Source: Rhodococcus pseudokoreensis
GTDB lineage: Bacteria; Actinomycetota; Actinomycetes; Mycobacteriales; Mycobacteriaceae
Length of the DNA: 64,000 nucleotides
Direction of reading: 5' to 3'
NCBI RefSeq assembly: GCF_017068395.1
Contig: NZ_CP070619.1
Location: 2,046,001 to 2,110,000 of the forward strand
Positions 54,067 through 62,325 of this stretch are shown in pieces. Positions within the stretch are counted from its first letter, which is position 1. Each line of letters opens with the position of its first letter. Made by a program: the position numbers and the translations under genes. The notes beneath the pieces were generated by a model that made no database searches, had not been told where the DNA came from, and saw nothing but the letters and a program-made list of their open reading frames with translations.

Positions 54067-55203
54067 TCAGGGGATGTTGCCGCGGTAGCGGGCAGATCGG
54101 TACGGGGTCGGCCAGTCGAGCGTGTCCTCGACGCCGAGTTCCTTTGCCGCCCTGAGCGGCCACATCGGCTCGCGCAGCAGGTTCCGCCCGACGAAGACGG
54201 CGTCGGCGGCCCCGTCGACGAGGAGTTGCTCGGCCTGGGAGGAGTCGGTGATCAACCCGACAGCCGCGACCGGAATGGTGGTCTCGTTGCGGATCCGGCG
54301 AGCGAACGGCACCTGATATCCGGGTCCGACGGTGATTTTCTGCTCCGGGGTCAGGCCTCCGCTGGAAACGTCGACGAGGTCGATGCCGGAACCCTCGAGC
54401 GAGCGAATCAATGCGACGCTGTCGTCGACGTCCCAGCCGTCCTCGGCCCAGTCGGTAGCGGAGATCCGAAGCAACAGCGGCAACTCCTCCGGCCAGACAG
54501 AGCGGACCGCGGCGATGATTTCCCGCAGCAGCCGGGCGCGGCGGTCGGGGTCTCCGCCGTAGTCGTCGGTGCGCCGGTTGGTGATCGGTGACAGGAACTG
54601 ATGGAGCAGGTAGCCGTGTGCGGCGTGGATCTCGACGACCCGGAAGCCTGCGGCCAGCGCACGGGCGGCAGCGTCGGCGAAGTCGGTGACCACCTTCGCG
54701 ATATCGGCCACGGTCATCTCGCGCGGCACGGCCTGGTCCCCCCAGGCCGTCGCCGACGGACCGACTGTCTCCCAGCCGCCCTCGCTAATCGGGACGGTGC
54801 CGTCACCCTCCCACGGAACGTAGGCCGAGGCCTTGCGGCCGGCATGCGCGAGTTGAATACCGGGGATCGATCCGTGCTCGGTGACGAACCTGTTGATGCG
54901 CGCAAACGCCTCGAGCTGCGTGTCGTTCCACAGCCCGGTGCACTTGGGGCTGATCCGCCCTTCCGGACTGACTCCGGTCGCCTCGGTCAGCACCAGCCCG
55001 GCCTTACCCTTGGCGAACGAGCCGAGGTGCACCAGATGCCAGTCGTCGGGTACGCCGTCGTCGGCGGAGAACTGGCACATCGGTGCCACCCAGAGGCGGT
55101 TACGGAAGGTCACACCGCGCAGGGTCAGCGGTGAGAACAGCCGGGTGCGATGAATGGTGGGTTGAGACAACGCAAGCTCCTCAGGTCGCGGTGGTGCGGT
55201 CAT
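54067..55203 (-). CDS. NADH:flavin oxidoreductase (YqjM-like Old Yellow Enzyme)
   Basis: A protein of up to 378 residues, FMN-dependent ene-reductase of the YqjM class: LRGVTFRNRLWVAPMCQFSA near the start with the class-typical Cys, then IPGIQLAHAGRKASA, VVEIHAAHGYLLHQFLSP, NRRTDDYGGD and ADAVFVGRNLLREP. Start choice: ATG 55203 overlaps the cupin stop (ATGA), while TTG 55170 has GAGGAG at good spacing and fits the family start better. It is downstream of the acyl-CoA dehydrogenase and cupin genes in one operon. It is distinct in class from the OYE at 30656. Confidence 0.9.
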   Translation of the reverse strand: MTAPPRPEELALSQPTIHRTRLFSPLTLRGVTFRNRLWVAPMCQFSADDGVPDDWHLVHLGSFAKGKAGLVLTEATGVSPEGRISPKCTGLWNDTQLEAFARINRFVTEHGSIPGIQLAHAGRKASAYVPWEGDGTVPISEGGWETVGPSATAWGDQAVPREMTVADIAKVVTDFADAAARALAAGFRVVEIHAAHGYLLHQFLSPITNRRTDDYGGDPDRRARLLREIIAAVRSVWPEELPLLLRISATDWAEDGWDVDDSVALIRSLEGSGIDLVDVSSGGLTPEQKITVGPGYQVPFARRIRNETTIPVAAVGLITDSSQAEQLLVDGAADAVFVGRNLLREPMWPLRAAKELGVEDTLDWPTPYRSARYRGNIP

Positions 55204-55601
55204 TCCAGCGTGGAGCCGGCGTTCGGGCCCTCGAGGAACTTGTTGGGAGTCAGGAAGAAGCACAGCACCAGGGCTCCGTTCGGTGCGGAGGCGCGGTGCT
55301 GATTGCCCTGCGGGCGCCAGGAGAAGTTCCCGACGGTAGTCTCGCCCTCCTCGTCGACGATGCTGCCTTCGAGCACCCAGGTCTGTTCGATCCGGACGTG
55401 CTCGTGCAGCGGCAGGACCGAACCGGGCTGCCACCGGAACAGAGCCGTGAGCAGGCCGCTCTCCTCGTCCTTGAGCAGCACCTTGATGTCGATGCCCTCG
55501 TACCCGGAGGGCCGCCAGGGCAAAGCGTCGACGTCGACGTACCGCGAGGCCATCGGCGGCAGTGCGTTGAGTTCGTCGGCGAAGGGGGTGATTGCGGTCA
55601 T
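55200..55601 (-). CDS. Cupin-domain protein (ChrR-like)
   Basis: A 133-residue cupin with the first motif LPLHEHVRIEQTWVLEGSIV (His, His, Glu pattern for metal) and second motif around FSWRPQGNQHRA. It resembles the ChrR/2,4-dihydroxyacetophenone dioxygenase-like cupins. It lies 41 bases after the acyl-CoA dehydrogenase and overlaps the flavin oxidoreductase by ATGA. A dioxygenase or decarboxylase-type role is possible, but nothing in the sequence decides it. Confidence 0.82.
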   Translation of the reverse strand: MTAITPFADELNALPPMASRYVDVDALPWRPSGYEGIDIKVLLKDEESGLLTALFRWQPGSVLPLHEHVRIEQTWVLEGSIVDEEGETTVGNFSWRPQGNQHRASAPNGALVLCFFLTPNKFLEGPNAGSTLE

Positions 55602-55642
55602 GGTGACGTGTCTTTCTGTGTTGTGTTGTGCGGGTATGTATG

Positions 55643-56815
55643 TCAGAACGACCGGGGCAATCCCAGATACTTCTCACCGATGTGGTTACGGAGCATCTCG
55701 TTGGTCAGCGGGGCGAAGGTGTAGAGGCGGGCGTCTCGGAACAACCGCTCCATCGGGTACTCCTTGCTGAACCCCGATCCGCCCATCAGGCGCATCCCGG
55801 CGTCGGTGACGGCGACCGCGGCGTCGGAGGCGGCGATCTTGGCCATGGCGCTGAGAATGTCGGCGCGCTTGCCGGTGGCGGTGGCCTCGGCGGCCTGGAG
55901 CATCAGGGCGCGGGCCGACTCGATCGCGATGGCGCCGTCGACGAGGCGGTGCTGGCCGGCCTGGAAGCTGCCGACCGGGCGCCCGAAGACCTGACGCTGG
56001 CGGCCGTAGTCGACGGCCGCTTCCAGAGCGCCCCGGGCGATCCCGAGGGCGGCAGCAGCGGCGTTGAGCCGTTCCCCGTTCAGGGTGCCGAGCACCTGCC
56101 GGAACCCCTGGTCGATCTGCCCGAGCACGGCGGTGGCGTCGACTTCGACGTTGTCGAAGATGACTTCGCAGGTGTCGAGACTGTGGATGGCGAAGGTGTC
56201 GAGTTCTTTCACCGTGATGCCCGGGGTGTCGGTGGGGACAACGAACATGGTGATGCCGTCGATCGGAGAGGACTCCGGCGTCGAGGTCCGGGCCAGAACG
56301 ATGAGATTCCTCGCGTGCTGCGGGCCCGAGATCCATGTCTTGGCGCCGTTGAGAATCCACCGGCCGTCGTCGGACTGCGTCGCCCGGGTCCGCATGACGC
56401 GGGCGACGTCGGTGCCGCCGTCTGGTTCGGTCAGCGCGAACGCCACCCGTTCGTGGCCGTCGAGGAGTGGGGCCAGGACCGTGCTGCGCTGCTGGTCGGT
56501 GCCATACTCGGTGAGCAGTCCCACTCCCATGTACTGCACGACCAGGCACACCGCCATCGAGGTCGGGCCCGCGGCGAGCTCTTCGAGGACGATGATCTGA
56601 AGTCGTGGGTCGGCGCCGGTGGTGCCGTCGGCCTGGGCGTCGAGTCCGATCAGGCCGGCCTCCCCGAGGGCACGGTACAACTCGAGGTCGAACGCGTTCG
56701 CGTCGTCGAGTTCCCTGACCCGCTGCGCAGGTGCGACCTTCTCGATGATCTCGCGCACCATCTCGCGCAGATCCGCTTGCTCCGTGGTGTCCGGCAGCGT
56801 GCCGCTTCCAATCAT
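55643..56815 (-). CDS. Acyl-CoA dehydrogenase with isovaleryl-type catalytic-residue pattern
   Basis: A 390-residue FAD-dependent acyl-CoA dehydrogenase with FALTEPDGGTDVA, FAD-site GRQRQVFGRPVGSFQ and C-terminal RLMGGSGFSKEYPMER. The usual base in the YEGT motif is absent: the segment reads TFAPLTNEM, with Pro at that position. A Glu is present in LNGERLN, the place where isovaleryl-CoA and long-chain dehydrogenases carry their base. That hints at a 3-methyl-branched substrate, though LNGER-like motifs also occur more widely. ATG 56815 has GGAGGAG upstream. It leads the operon with cupin and YqjM-like genes. Confidence 0.9.
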   Translation of the reverse strand: MIGSGTLPDTTEQADLREMVREIIEKVAPAQRVRELDDANAFDLELYRALGEAGLIGLDAQADGTTGADPRLQIIVLEELAAGPTSMAVCLVVQYMGVGLLTEYGTDQQRSTVLAPLLDGHERVAFALTEPDGGTDVARVMRTRATQSDDGRWILNGAKTWISGPQHARNLIVLARTSTPESSPIDGITMFVVPTDTPGITVKELDTFAIHSLDTCEVIFDNVEVDATAVLGQIDQGFRQVLGTLNGERLNAAAAALGIARGALEAAVDYGRQRQVFGRPVGSFQAGQHRLVDGAIAIESARALMLQAAEATATGKRADILSAMAKIAASDAAVAVTDAGMRLMGGSGFSKEYPMERLFRDARLYTFAPLTNEMLRNHIGEKYLGLPRSF

Positions 56816-56903
56816 GGGACTCCTCCAACTCGGGTGACGGCGCCCTTCCGGGGCGAAGGTGCGGCCGCCGGGCTGTGACCTGGTCACGCATCCCACGATA
56901 CAA

Positions 56904-56919
56904 ACGAACGCACGTTTTT
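56904..56919. promoter_or_regulatory. Shared palindromic operator, copy G
   Basis: ACGAAC-GCAC-GTTTTT: left half exact, two mismatches right; 88 bases from the acyl-CoA dehydrogenase start. Confidence 0.55.
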
Positions 56920-56949
56920 CCAAGGTGCCAGGAGGCCTTTCCTCCGGTC

Positions 56950-56977
56950 TAGACAAACAAACACCCGTTCGTATAAC
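56950..56977 (+). promoter_or_regulatory. Candidate promoter for DUF485-ActP genes
   Basis: TAGACA (56950-56955), 16-base spacer, TATAAC (56972-56977). Palindrome copy H fills the spacer, as expected of a repressor site. Confidence 0.45.
56957..56972. promoter_or_regulatory. Shared palindromic operator, copy H
   Basis: ACAAAC-ACCC-GTTCGT: one mismatch left, right half exact; 134 bases before the DUF485 gene start and 38 bases from copy G, one for each divergent unit. Confidence 0.6.
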
Positions 56978-57106
56978 GTGTGTGATGCCCATTACAGAGG
57001 GCGTGTAGGCCGCACGGTTCGACAACCCGTCTCGGCCCCGCTCTCACTCGTCGTGAACTCGCGGTACACGCGCGAGAGACGGCACCGACCACGAGAAAGG
57101 GTGACC

Positions 57107-57451
57107 ATGCCTTTCACCGAGACCGCCGTCGACTGGAGTCGGCTCTGGTCCGATCCGGCGATGCTCCGCCTGCGAGATGACCGCCGCAGCTTCTTCACCA
57201 TCGCCTGGAGCGTGTTCGCGGTGGCCTTCTTCGCACTCGTCGGCTTCGCGGCCTTCGCCCCGGAGATCATCGCGAAACGCCCTGTGCCGGGCCTGAGCAT
57301 CGGACTGATCCTCGCCTTGACCTATGTCGCGACCGTGATGAGCCTCGGCGCCTGGTACGTGCGCCGCGCACGTCATTGGGACACTCTCGCCGCAGCCGTG
57401 CTGAGCACGCCCACCACCACTCGGGAGCGGGAGGTCACGGGCAATGTCTGA
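57107..57451 (+). CDS. DUF485 (YjcH-like) small membrane protein
   Basis: A 114-residue protein with two hydrophobic segments (around FFTIAWSVFAVAFFALVGFA and SIGLILALTYVATVMSLGAW) flanked by charged ends, the DUF485 layout. In many bacteria it is encoded directly before the ActP symporter and probably assists it. Here it overlaps the symporter start by 8 bases. ATG 57107 is used with GAAAGGGTG upstream. Confidence 0.85.
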   Translation: MPFTETAVDWSRLWSDPAMLRLRDDRRSFFTIAWSVFAVAFFALVGFAAFAPEIIAKRPVPGLSIGLILALTYVATVMSLGAWYVRRARHWDTLAAAVLSTPTTTREREVTGNV

Positions 57452-59030
57452 CGGATTCAACACCACCGCCGTTGCCGTCACCGTCCTGCTGCTGGCGATC
57501 ACCTTCGTGGCGACCTACTTCGCCTCGCGCCGTACGAAGACCTCGGCGGAGTTCTGGACGGCCGGCGGCGGTATGACCGGACGCAAGAACGGCACCGCCA
57601 TCGCCGGCGATTTCCTGTCCTCGGCCTCGCTGCTGGGGTACGCCGGGCTGGCCTACCTCTACGGCATGGACGGCATCGTCTACGCGATCTTCGCGTGCGG
57701 GATCTTCCTGATGGTGATGTTCCTGATCGCCGAAAAGCTCCGCAACCTTGGGCGTTTCACGTTCGCCGACGCCCTCGCCACCCGGCTGCGGTCCGGTCCG
57801 GTCCGCATCGTCTCGGCGATCTCGACGCTGTTCATCTGCGTCTTCTACCTGCTCGCCCAGATGGTCGCCGGCGGCGTGCTGATGGAGGCACTCGCCGGAA
57901 TCGACTTCTCCTGGGGCGTCGTGATCGCCGCAGTCCTGATGCTGACCTATGTGCTCTTCGGCGGCATGCTCGCCACCACGTGGCTGCAGATCATCAAGGC
58001 CGTCGCCTTGATGAGCGTCGTCGCACTACTGGTGATCCTGGTTCTCGTCCGGATCGACCCCAACCCGCTCAACATCATCGAGCAGGCGATCTCACAGAGT
58101 AAATTCGGCGACCACTACCTGGCGACCGGCAACTCCTTCAAGGGGCCCTGGAACATCATCTCCATGGCGGTGGCCGTGACGTTGTCCGCCGTGGGCCTGC
58201 CCCACGTGCTGATGCGGTTCTTCACCGTCCCCGACGCCATCGAGGCCCGCAAGTCCGCGATCTGGGCGATCAGCCTGATCGGCGGATTCAACGTCCTCAT
58301 CGCCTTCCTCGGCATCTCCGCGCGCGCCGCCCTCGGTGCCGGCGGGGAAGAAATCGCCGGCAAGGGCGGCAATCTCGCCCTGCCCGCCCTGACCGTGTGG
58401 CTCGGCGGCGGCGACGGCTTCGCATCCGACCTGCTGCTGGCACTGGTGGTCGCGGTCTCGATCGCCACACTCCTGGCCGTATCCGCCGGCCTGGTGCTCA
58501 GCGCGTCCAGCACGATCGCCCACGACCTGTGGGCCAAGACGTTCCACCGTCCCGAACGGGAGGAAATGACGGTCGGCCGGATCGCCGCAGTGGCATTGGT
58601 GATCGTCACCGTCGGCGTCACCCTGGCGATCGGCGGCACCCAGAACGTGACCTTCCTGGCCACGCTGGCGACGTCGACCGCGGCGAGCGCGAACTTCCCC
58701 GTGCTGATCATGACACTGCTCTGGCGGCGGATGCGCACCCTCGGGGCCGTAGTCGGCGCATTGTCGGGTCTACTGACGGCGCTGGCTTTGATCCTGACCG
58801 GTCCACTCGTGTGGCCGAGCCTGGCACCGCTGCTGTCGGATTCGCTGTCAACCACCGCCCCGTTCCCGCTGGCCTTCCCCATTCTGCTGTCGGTGCCTGC
58901 AGGATTCCTCGGCTGCATCGTGGGCAGCTACCTCAGTCGCGAGCCTGCCGACGACGCCGCCTTCGACGAACTTCAAGTGCGGGCCCTGACCGGGGCAGGT
59001 CTGGACAAGACGAAGACCCTCTCGCACTGA
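57444..59030 (+). CDS. actP: ActP-like cation/carboxylate symporter (SSS family)
   Basis: A 528-residue sodium:solute symporter with about thirteen membrane segments. Family segments include FASRRTKTSAEFWTAGGGMT, GTAIAGDFLSSASLLGYAGL and SSTIAHDLWAKTF. ActP proteins take up acetate, pyruvate or other short carboxylates. Its place in the regulon suggests uptake of a short-chain acid connected with the pathway. A long hairpin follows directly. Confidence 0.88.
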   Translation: MSDGFNTTAVAVTVLLLAITFVATYFASRRTKTSAEFWTAGGGMTGRKNGTAIAGDFLSSASLLGYAGLAYLYGMDGIVYAIFACGIFLMVMFLIAEKLRNLGRFTFADALATRLRSGPVRIVSAISTLFICVFYLLAQMVAGGVLMEALAGIDFSWGVVIAAVLMLTYVLFGGMLATTWLQIIKAVALMSVVALLVILVLVRIDPNPLNIIEQAISQSKFGDHYLATGNSFKGPWNIISMAVAVTLSAVGLPHVLMRFFTVPDAIEARKSAIWAISLIGGFNVLIAFLGISARAALGAGGEEIAGKGGNLALPALTVWLGGGDGFASDLLLALVVAVSIATLLAVSAGLVLSASSTIAHDLWAKTFHRPEREEMTVGRIAAVALVIVTVGVTLAIGGTQNVTFLATLATSTAASANFPVLIMTLLWRRMRTLGAVVGALSGLLTALALILTGPLVWPSLAPLLSDSLSTTAPFPLAFPILLSVPAGFLGCIVGSYLSREPADDAAFDELQVRALTGAGLDKTKTLSH

Positions 59031-59035
59031 TCCCC

Positions 59036-59085
59036 CACGGCGGCGTTCGACCGGAACTTGTGCTCTCCGGTCGAACGCCGCCGTG
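59036..59085 (+). terminator. Long hairpin terminator after actP
   Basis: A perfect 20-base inverted repeat (59036-59055 with 59066-59085, 10-base loop) starting 5 bases after the actP stop; no T-run. Confidence 0.75.
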
Positions 59086-59138
59086 CATGCCCGATTGGTC
59101 GCCGATCCCCTCGCCGACCCCGACAAAAGGAGAAATGC

Positions 59139-59456
59139 ATGTCCGTCAAGATCGTTGCGCTCATCACCTCGAAGTCCGAGCTCTCTCGCGACGAATTCCT
59201 CCGGTATTGGAACGTCGAGCACCCCCACTACGTCTGGAAGCTCCCCGAACTCGAGCGCTACGTGCAGAACCCGGCCATCGAGCACCGCAAGGACTGGGCG
59301 TACGACGGGATGGCGGAGCTGTGGTTCCCCTCGGTCGCCGCAGTGGCCCAGGCGTTCTCCTCACCGGAGGCCGACGCGGTGCGCGAGCACGAGGAAGAGT
59401 TCATCGGCGAGATCACCTGGTTCCTCGCCTCCGAGTCGGAGATCGTGCCGGTCTGA
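59139..59456 (+). CDS. EthD-family protein (second copy)
   Basis: A 105-residue dimeric alpha-beta barrel protein (KIVALITSKSELSRDEFLRY, then NVEHPHYVWKLPELERYVQN) of the EthD family. AAAAGGAG precedes the ATG at 59139. It lies after the actP terminator and converges on the thioesterase gene, 14 bases apart. It differs clearly from the EthD protein at 47274. Confidence 0.82.
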   Translation: MSVKIVALITSKSELSRDEFLRYWNVEHPHYVWKLPELERYVQNPAIEHRKDWAYDGMAELWFPSVAAVAQAFSSPEADAVREHEEEFIGEITWFLASESEIVPV

Positions 59457-59470
59457 CGGCTCCGTCTAGC

Positions 59471-60334
59471 TCAGGGTTCGCGCAGCACGCCCTCCTGGGT
59501 TGCCGAGGCGATGCGCGCACCCGCTTCGGTGGTGAAGTCGCAGGTGCACAGGCACCGACCGCCGGTGGCGATCGGGCTGGTCTGCCGACACAGCATCCAG
59601 TCGTTCATGGAGAACTGGCGGTGAAACCACATCGCGTGGTCGATGCTGGCACCGGCGATCACCCGGTTGCCGTACCAGGAGCGCCCGTGCGGCATCAGCG
59701 CCGGATCGAGCAAGGTCAGGTCGCTGACATACGCCAGCAGCGCGGCGTGCAACAGCGGCTCGTCCGGAACCTGAGCCGCCGCGCGCACCCAAAACCGCTG
59801 CTCGGGCTCGCGGGTACCCGCCGCGGCCAGCGCCTCAGGATGCTCGAGAAAGCGGAAATCGAACGGATGAGGCTGCGACCACCACGCCGGCAGCGCCGCG
59901 AACTCCACCTCGAGCCGCTGGTACAGCGGCAACAGCTCGTCCGGTGCCGTCTCGGTCAGCGGCGGGGACCATTCGTGCTCCGGGCCGCTCTGCTCGGTGG
60001 CGAACGACAGCTGCAGCGTCGCCAGCACTGCATCACCCTGGGTAGCGGTGACCAAGCGGGCGCTGAAGGAGCGGCCGTCGCGCAGAACCGTCACCTGGTA
60101 GCTGACGGGTACCTCCGGGTTTCCGCCACGCAGGAACAGCGTGTGCAGCGAATGCGGGTACCGACCCTCGGGCACTGTCGCCCCGGCCGCCATCACGGCC
60201 TGGGCGAGCACCTGCCCACCGAAGAGCCGAGGAAGTCTGCGCACCGCGGTCGGTCCATGGAACCGGTTACCCCCGGTGGGAGTCACACGCAGCGCGTCGA
60301 CCAGCGATTCGAGTTGTTCGGCCGAGGCAATCAC
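59471..60334 (-). CDS. tesB: TesB-type acyl-CoA thioesterase
   Basis: A 287-residue double hot-dog acyl-CoA thioesterase II. Landmarks are RLFGGQVLAQAVMAAG with HSLHTLFLRGGNPEVPVSY in the first half and ASIDHAMWFHRQFSMNDWML in the second, carrying the catalytic Asp region. GTG 60334 is chosen because AAGGAGG lies 8 bases upstream. It is divergent from the carboxylase alpha gene with palindrome copy I between them. It may relieve trapped CoA thioesters during growth on the substrate. Confidence 0.9.
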   Translation of the reverse strand: MIASAEQLESLVDALRVTPTGGNRFHGPTAVRRLPRLFGGQVLAQAVMAAGATVPEGRYPHSLHTLFLRGGNPEVPVSYQVTVLRDGRSFSARLVTATQGDAVLATLQLSFATEQSGPEHEWSPPLTETAPDELLPLYQRLEVEFAALPAWWSQPHPFDFRFLEHPEALAAAGTREPEQRFWVRAAAQVPDEPLLHAALLAYVSDLTLLDPALMPHGRSWYGNRVIAGASIDHAMWFHRQFSMNDWMLCRQTSPIATGGRCLCTCDFTTEAGARIASATQEGVLREP

Positions 60335-60425
60335 CGTCAGCGCCCTCCTTGTCGTCGACCCCGCCCCACGGGGCGGGGCGGGAACCATCGTTGACCAGTT
60401 CCCCCTCGAACGGTACCGTAAGCGA

Positions 60426-60441
60426 ACGTACGATTGTTTGT
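60426..60441. promoter_or_regulatory. Shared palindromic operator, copy I
   Basis: ACGTAC-GATT-GTTTGT: one mismatch in each half. It lies 91 bases from the tesB start and 83 bases from the carboxylase start. Confidence 0.6.
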
Positions 60442-60524
60442 CTAAGCGATACGGTCATACGAAGGCGACCCCATCCCGGGGCGTTCATCGGCACAGGTAT
60501 TTCAAAACCCCAAGGAGTCCGGGC

Positions 60525-62324
60525 ATGTTGTCCAAGGTCCTCGTCGCCAACCGCGGCGAAATCGCGGTCCGCATCATTCGCACGTGTGCAGAGGCCGGCA
60601 TCGCCAGCGTCGCGGTGTACTCGGAGGCCGACGAAAAGGCGCTCCACGTGCGACTGGCCGACGAGGCGGTGCTGCTCGGCGCGGCGCCGGCATCCGAGTC
60701 GTACCTGGCGATCGACAAGATCATCGAGGCGGCCAAGAGCACCGGCGCGCAGGCCGTGCACCCCGGGTACGGCTTCCTGGCCGAGAACGCCGGGTTCGCG
60801 AAGGCGGTCGAAGACGCCGGTTTGATCTTCATCGGACCCCCTTCGTCGGCGATCGAGGTGATGGGCTCGAAGATCGCCGCCCGGGAGATCGCCGCGAAGG
60901 CCGAGGTCCCGCAGGTTCCGGGCTCGCCGGAGACCATCGACTCGGCAGCCGACGTGATCGCGTTCGGCGACGAGCACGGCTACCCGGTCGCGATCAAGGC
61001 CACCTACGGCGGCGGTGGCCGCGGCATGCGCACGGTCGCCTCCGCCGCGGACGCCGAATCCGCGTTCGCCTCCGCCAAGCAGGAGTCCGCTGCGGCGTTC
61101 GGCCGCGACGACGTCTACCTCGAGCGATACCTCTCCAGTGCCCGCCACGTCGAGGTCCAGGTTTTCGCCGACACCCACGGCAACGCGGTGTGGATCGGTG
61201 ACCGCGACTGCTCGGTCCAGCGCCGGCATCAGAAGCTGATCGAGGAGGCTCCCGCCCCCGGCCTGTCGGACGAGTTGCGCCGCGCCATGGGTGAAGCATC
61301 GGTCCGCCTGGCCCAACAGGTCGGCTACGTCGGCGCCGGCACCGTCGAATTCCTCGTCGAGGCCGACCGGGACGCCTTCTACTTCCTGGAGATGAACACC
61401 CGAATCCAGGTCGAGCACCCGGTCACCGAGATGACCCTGGGCCTGGATCTGGTCGCCGAACAACTCGCCGTCGCCGCCGGCGAACCGCTGTCGATCACCG
61501 ACTCCGGCGCCACCCCGCGCGGACACGCCATCGAGGTCCGCGTCAACGCCGAGGACACCCGCGGCGCCCTGTTCATGCCCAGTCCCGGCCCCATCGCCGC
61601 GGTGCAGGCACCCACCCGGGCCGGAGTCCGCTGGGACGGCGGCTACGAATCCGGCGACGAGGTCCAGCCCTACTACGACAGCCTGGTCGGCAAGCTCATC
61701 GTGTGGGCCCCCACCCGGGACCGGGCCCTGGACCGGTTGACCCTCGCACTCGACGAGCTGGTCATCGACGGGGTTCCCACCACCGTTCCGGCCGCGCGAC
61801 AGATCATCGCGCACAAGGATTTCCGCAATGTCGCCATGCACACCAACTGGCTCGAACGCGACATCGACTTCGCCTCGTTGCTGCCGCCGGTCGAGGACCC
61901 CGCCGACCCTGACGACGAGGACGCCGACGAGGTGCAACTCCGCAACGAGGTGTGGGTCGGCGATCGCCGCTACGTGATCCCGTTCTTCTCGCCCACTGCC
62001 GCAGCAGTTCCCGGCGCCCCGGCGGCCGAGGCCCCGGCCAGGCGTGCGACCGGCGCGGGCAGCGGGCCGCGGAAGAAGCGCGGCGGGGGCGCTGCCGCGA
62101 CCGGTGACGTCAAGAGCCCGATGCAGGGCACGGTCGCGCAGATCGACGTCGAGGTCGGCGCCCCGGTCGAGGCGGGGCAGATCCTCATGGTCCTCGAGGC
62201 GATGAAGATGCAGAACCCGATCCGTGCCGCCATCACCGGTGTCGTCGAGTCCCTGCACGTCGAGGTCGGCCAGGTCGTGGCCGCCGGAGTCGCTCTGGCC
62301 ACCGTCGTTCCGGAAGCGCAGTGA
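60525..62324 (+). CDS. accA: Acyl-CoA carboxylase alpha subunit (biotin carboxylase plus biotin carrier)
   Basis: A 599-residue protein. Residues about 1-445 are biotin carboxylase (LVANRGEIAVRIIRTC, HPGYGFLAENA, ATYGGGGRGMRTV, EMNTRIQVEHPVTEMT). A low-complexity Ala/Pro/Gly/Lys linker around 490-525 leads to a carrier domain with the biotinyl Lys in EAMKM. At about 600 residues it is close in length to actinobacterial AccA3-type subunits. AAGGAG precedes the ATG. The partner beta subunit is two genes on. It may carboxylate a 3-methylcrotonyl-like, geranyl-like or propionyl-CoA. Confidence 0.93.
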   Translation: MLSKVLVANRGEIAVRIIRTCAEAGIASVAVYSEADEKALHVRLADEAVLLGAAPASESYLAIDKIIEAAKSTGAQAVHPGYGFLAENAGFAKAVEDAGLIFIGPPSSAIEVMGSKIAAREIAAKAEVPQVPGSPETIDSAADVIAFGDEHGYPVAIKATYGGGGRGMRTVASAADAESAFASAKQESAAAFGRDDVYLERYLSSARHVEVQVFADTHGNAVWIGDRDCSVQRRHQKLIEEAPAPGLSDELRRAMGEASVRLAQQVGYVGAGTVEFLVEADRDAFYFLEMNTRIQVEHPVTEMTLGLDLVAEQLAVAAGEPLSITDSGATPRGHAIEVRVNAEDTRGALFMPSPGPIAAVQAPTRAGVRWDGGYESGDEVQPYYDSLVGKLIVWAPTRDRALDRLTLALDELVIDGVPTTVPAARQIIAHKDFRNVAMHTNWLERDIDFASLLPPVEDPADPDDEDADEVQLRNEVWVGDRRYVIPFFSPTAAAVPGAPAAEAPARRATGAGSGPRKKRGGGAAATGDVKSPMQGTVAQIDVEVGAPVEAGQILMVLEAMKMQNPIRAAITGVVESLHVEVGQVVAAGVALATVVPEAQ

Positions 62325-62325
62325 C

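Noticed and set aside
54067..55677. A 536-codon reading of the YqjM-like gene
   Set aside because: The first 158 residues are the cupin gene read in another frame; the true start is 55203 or 55170.
30395..60441. KstR-type (steroid regulon) operators
   Set aside because: KstR sites as I recall them are AAC-N2-GTT palindromes; here the spacer between GAAC and GTTC is four bases, and no steroid ring-cleavage genes are present.
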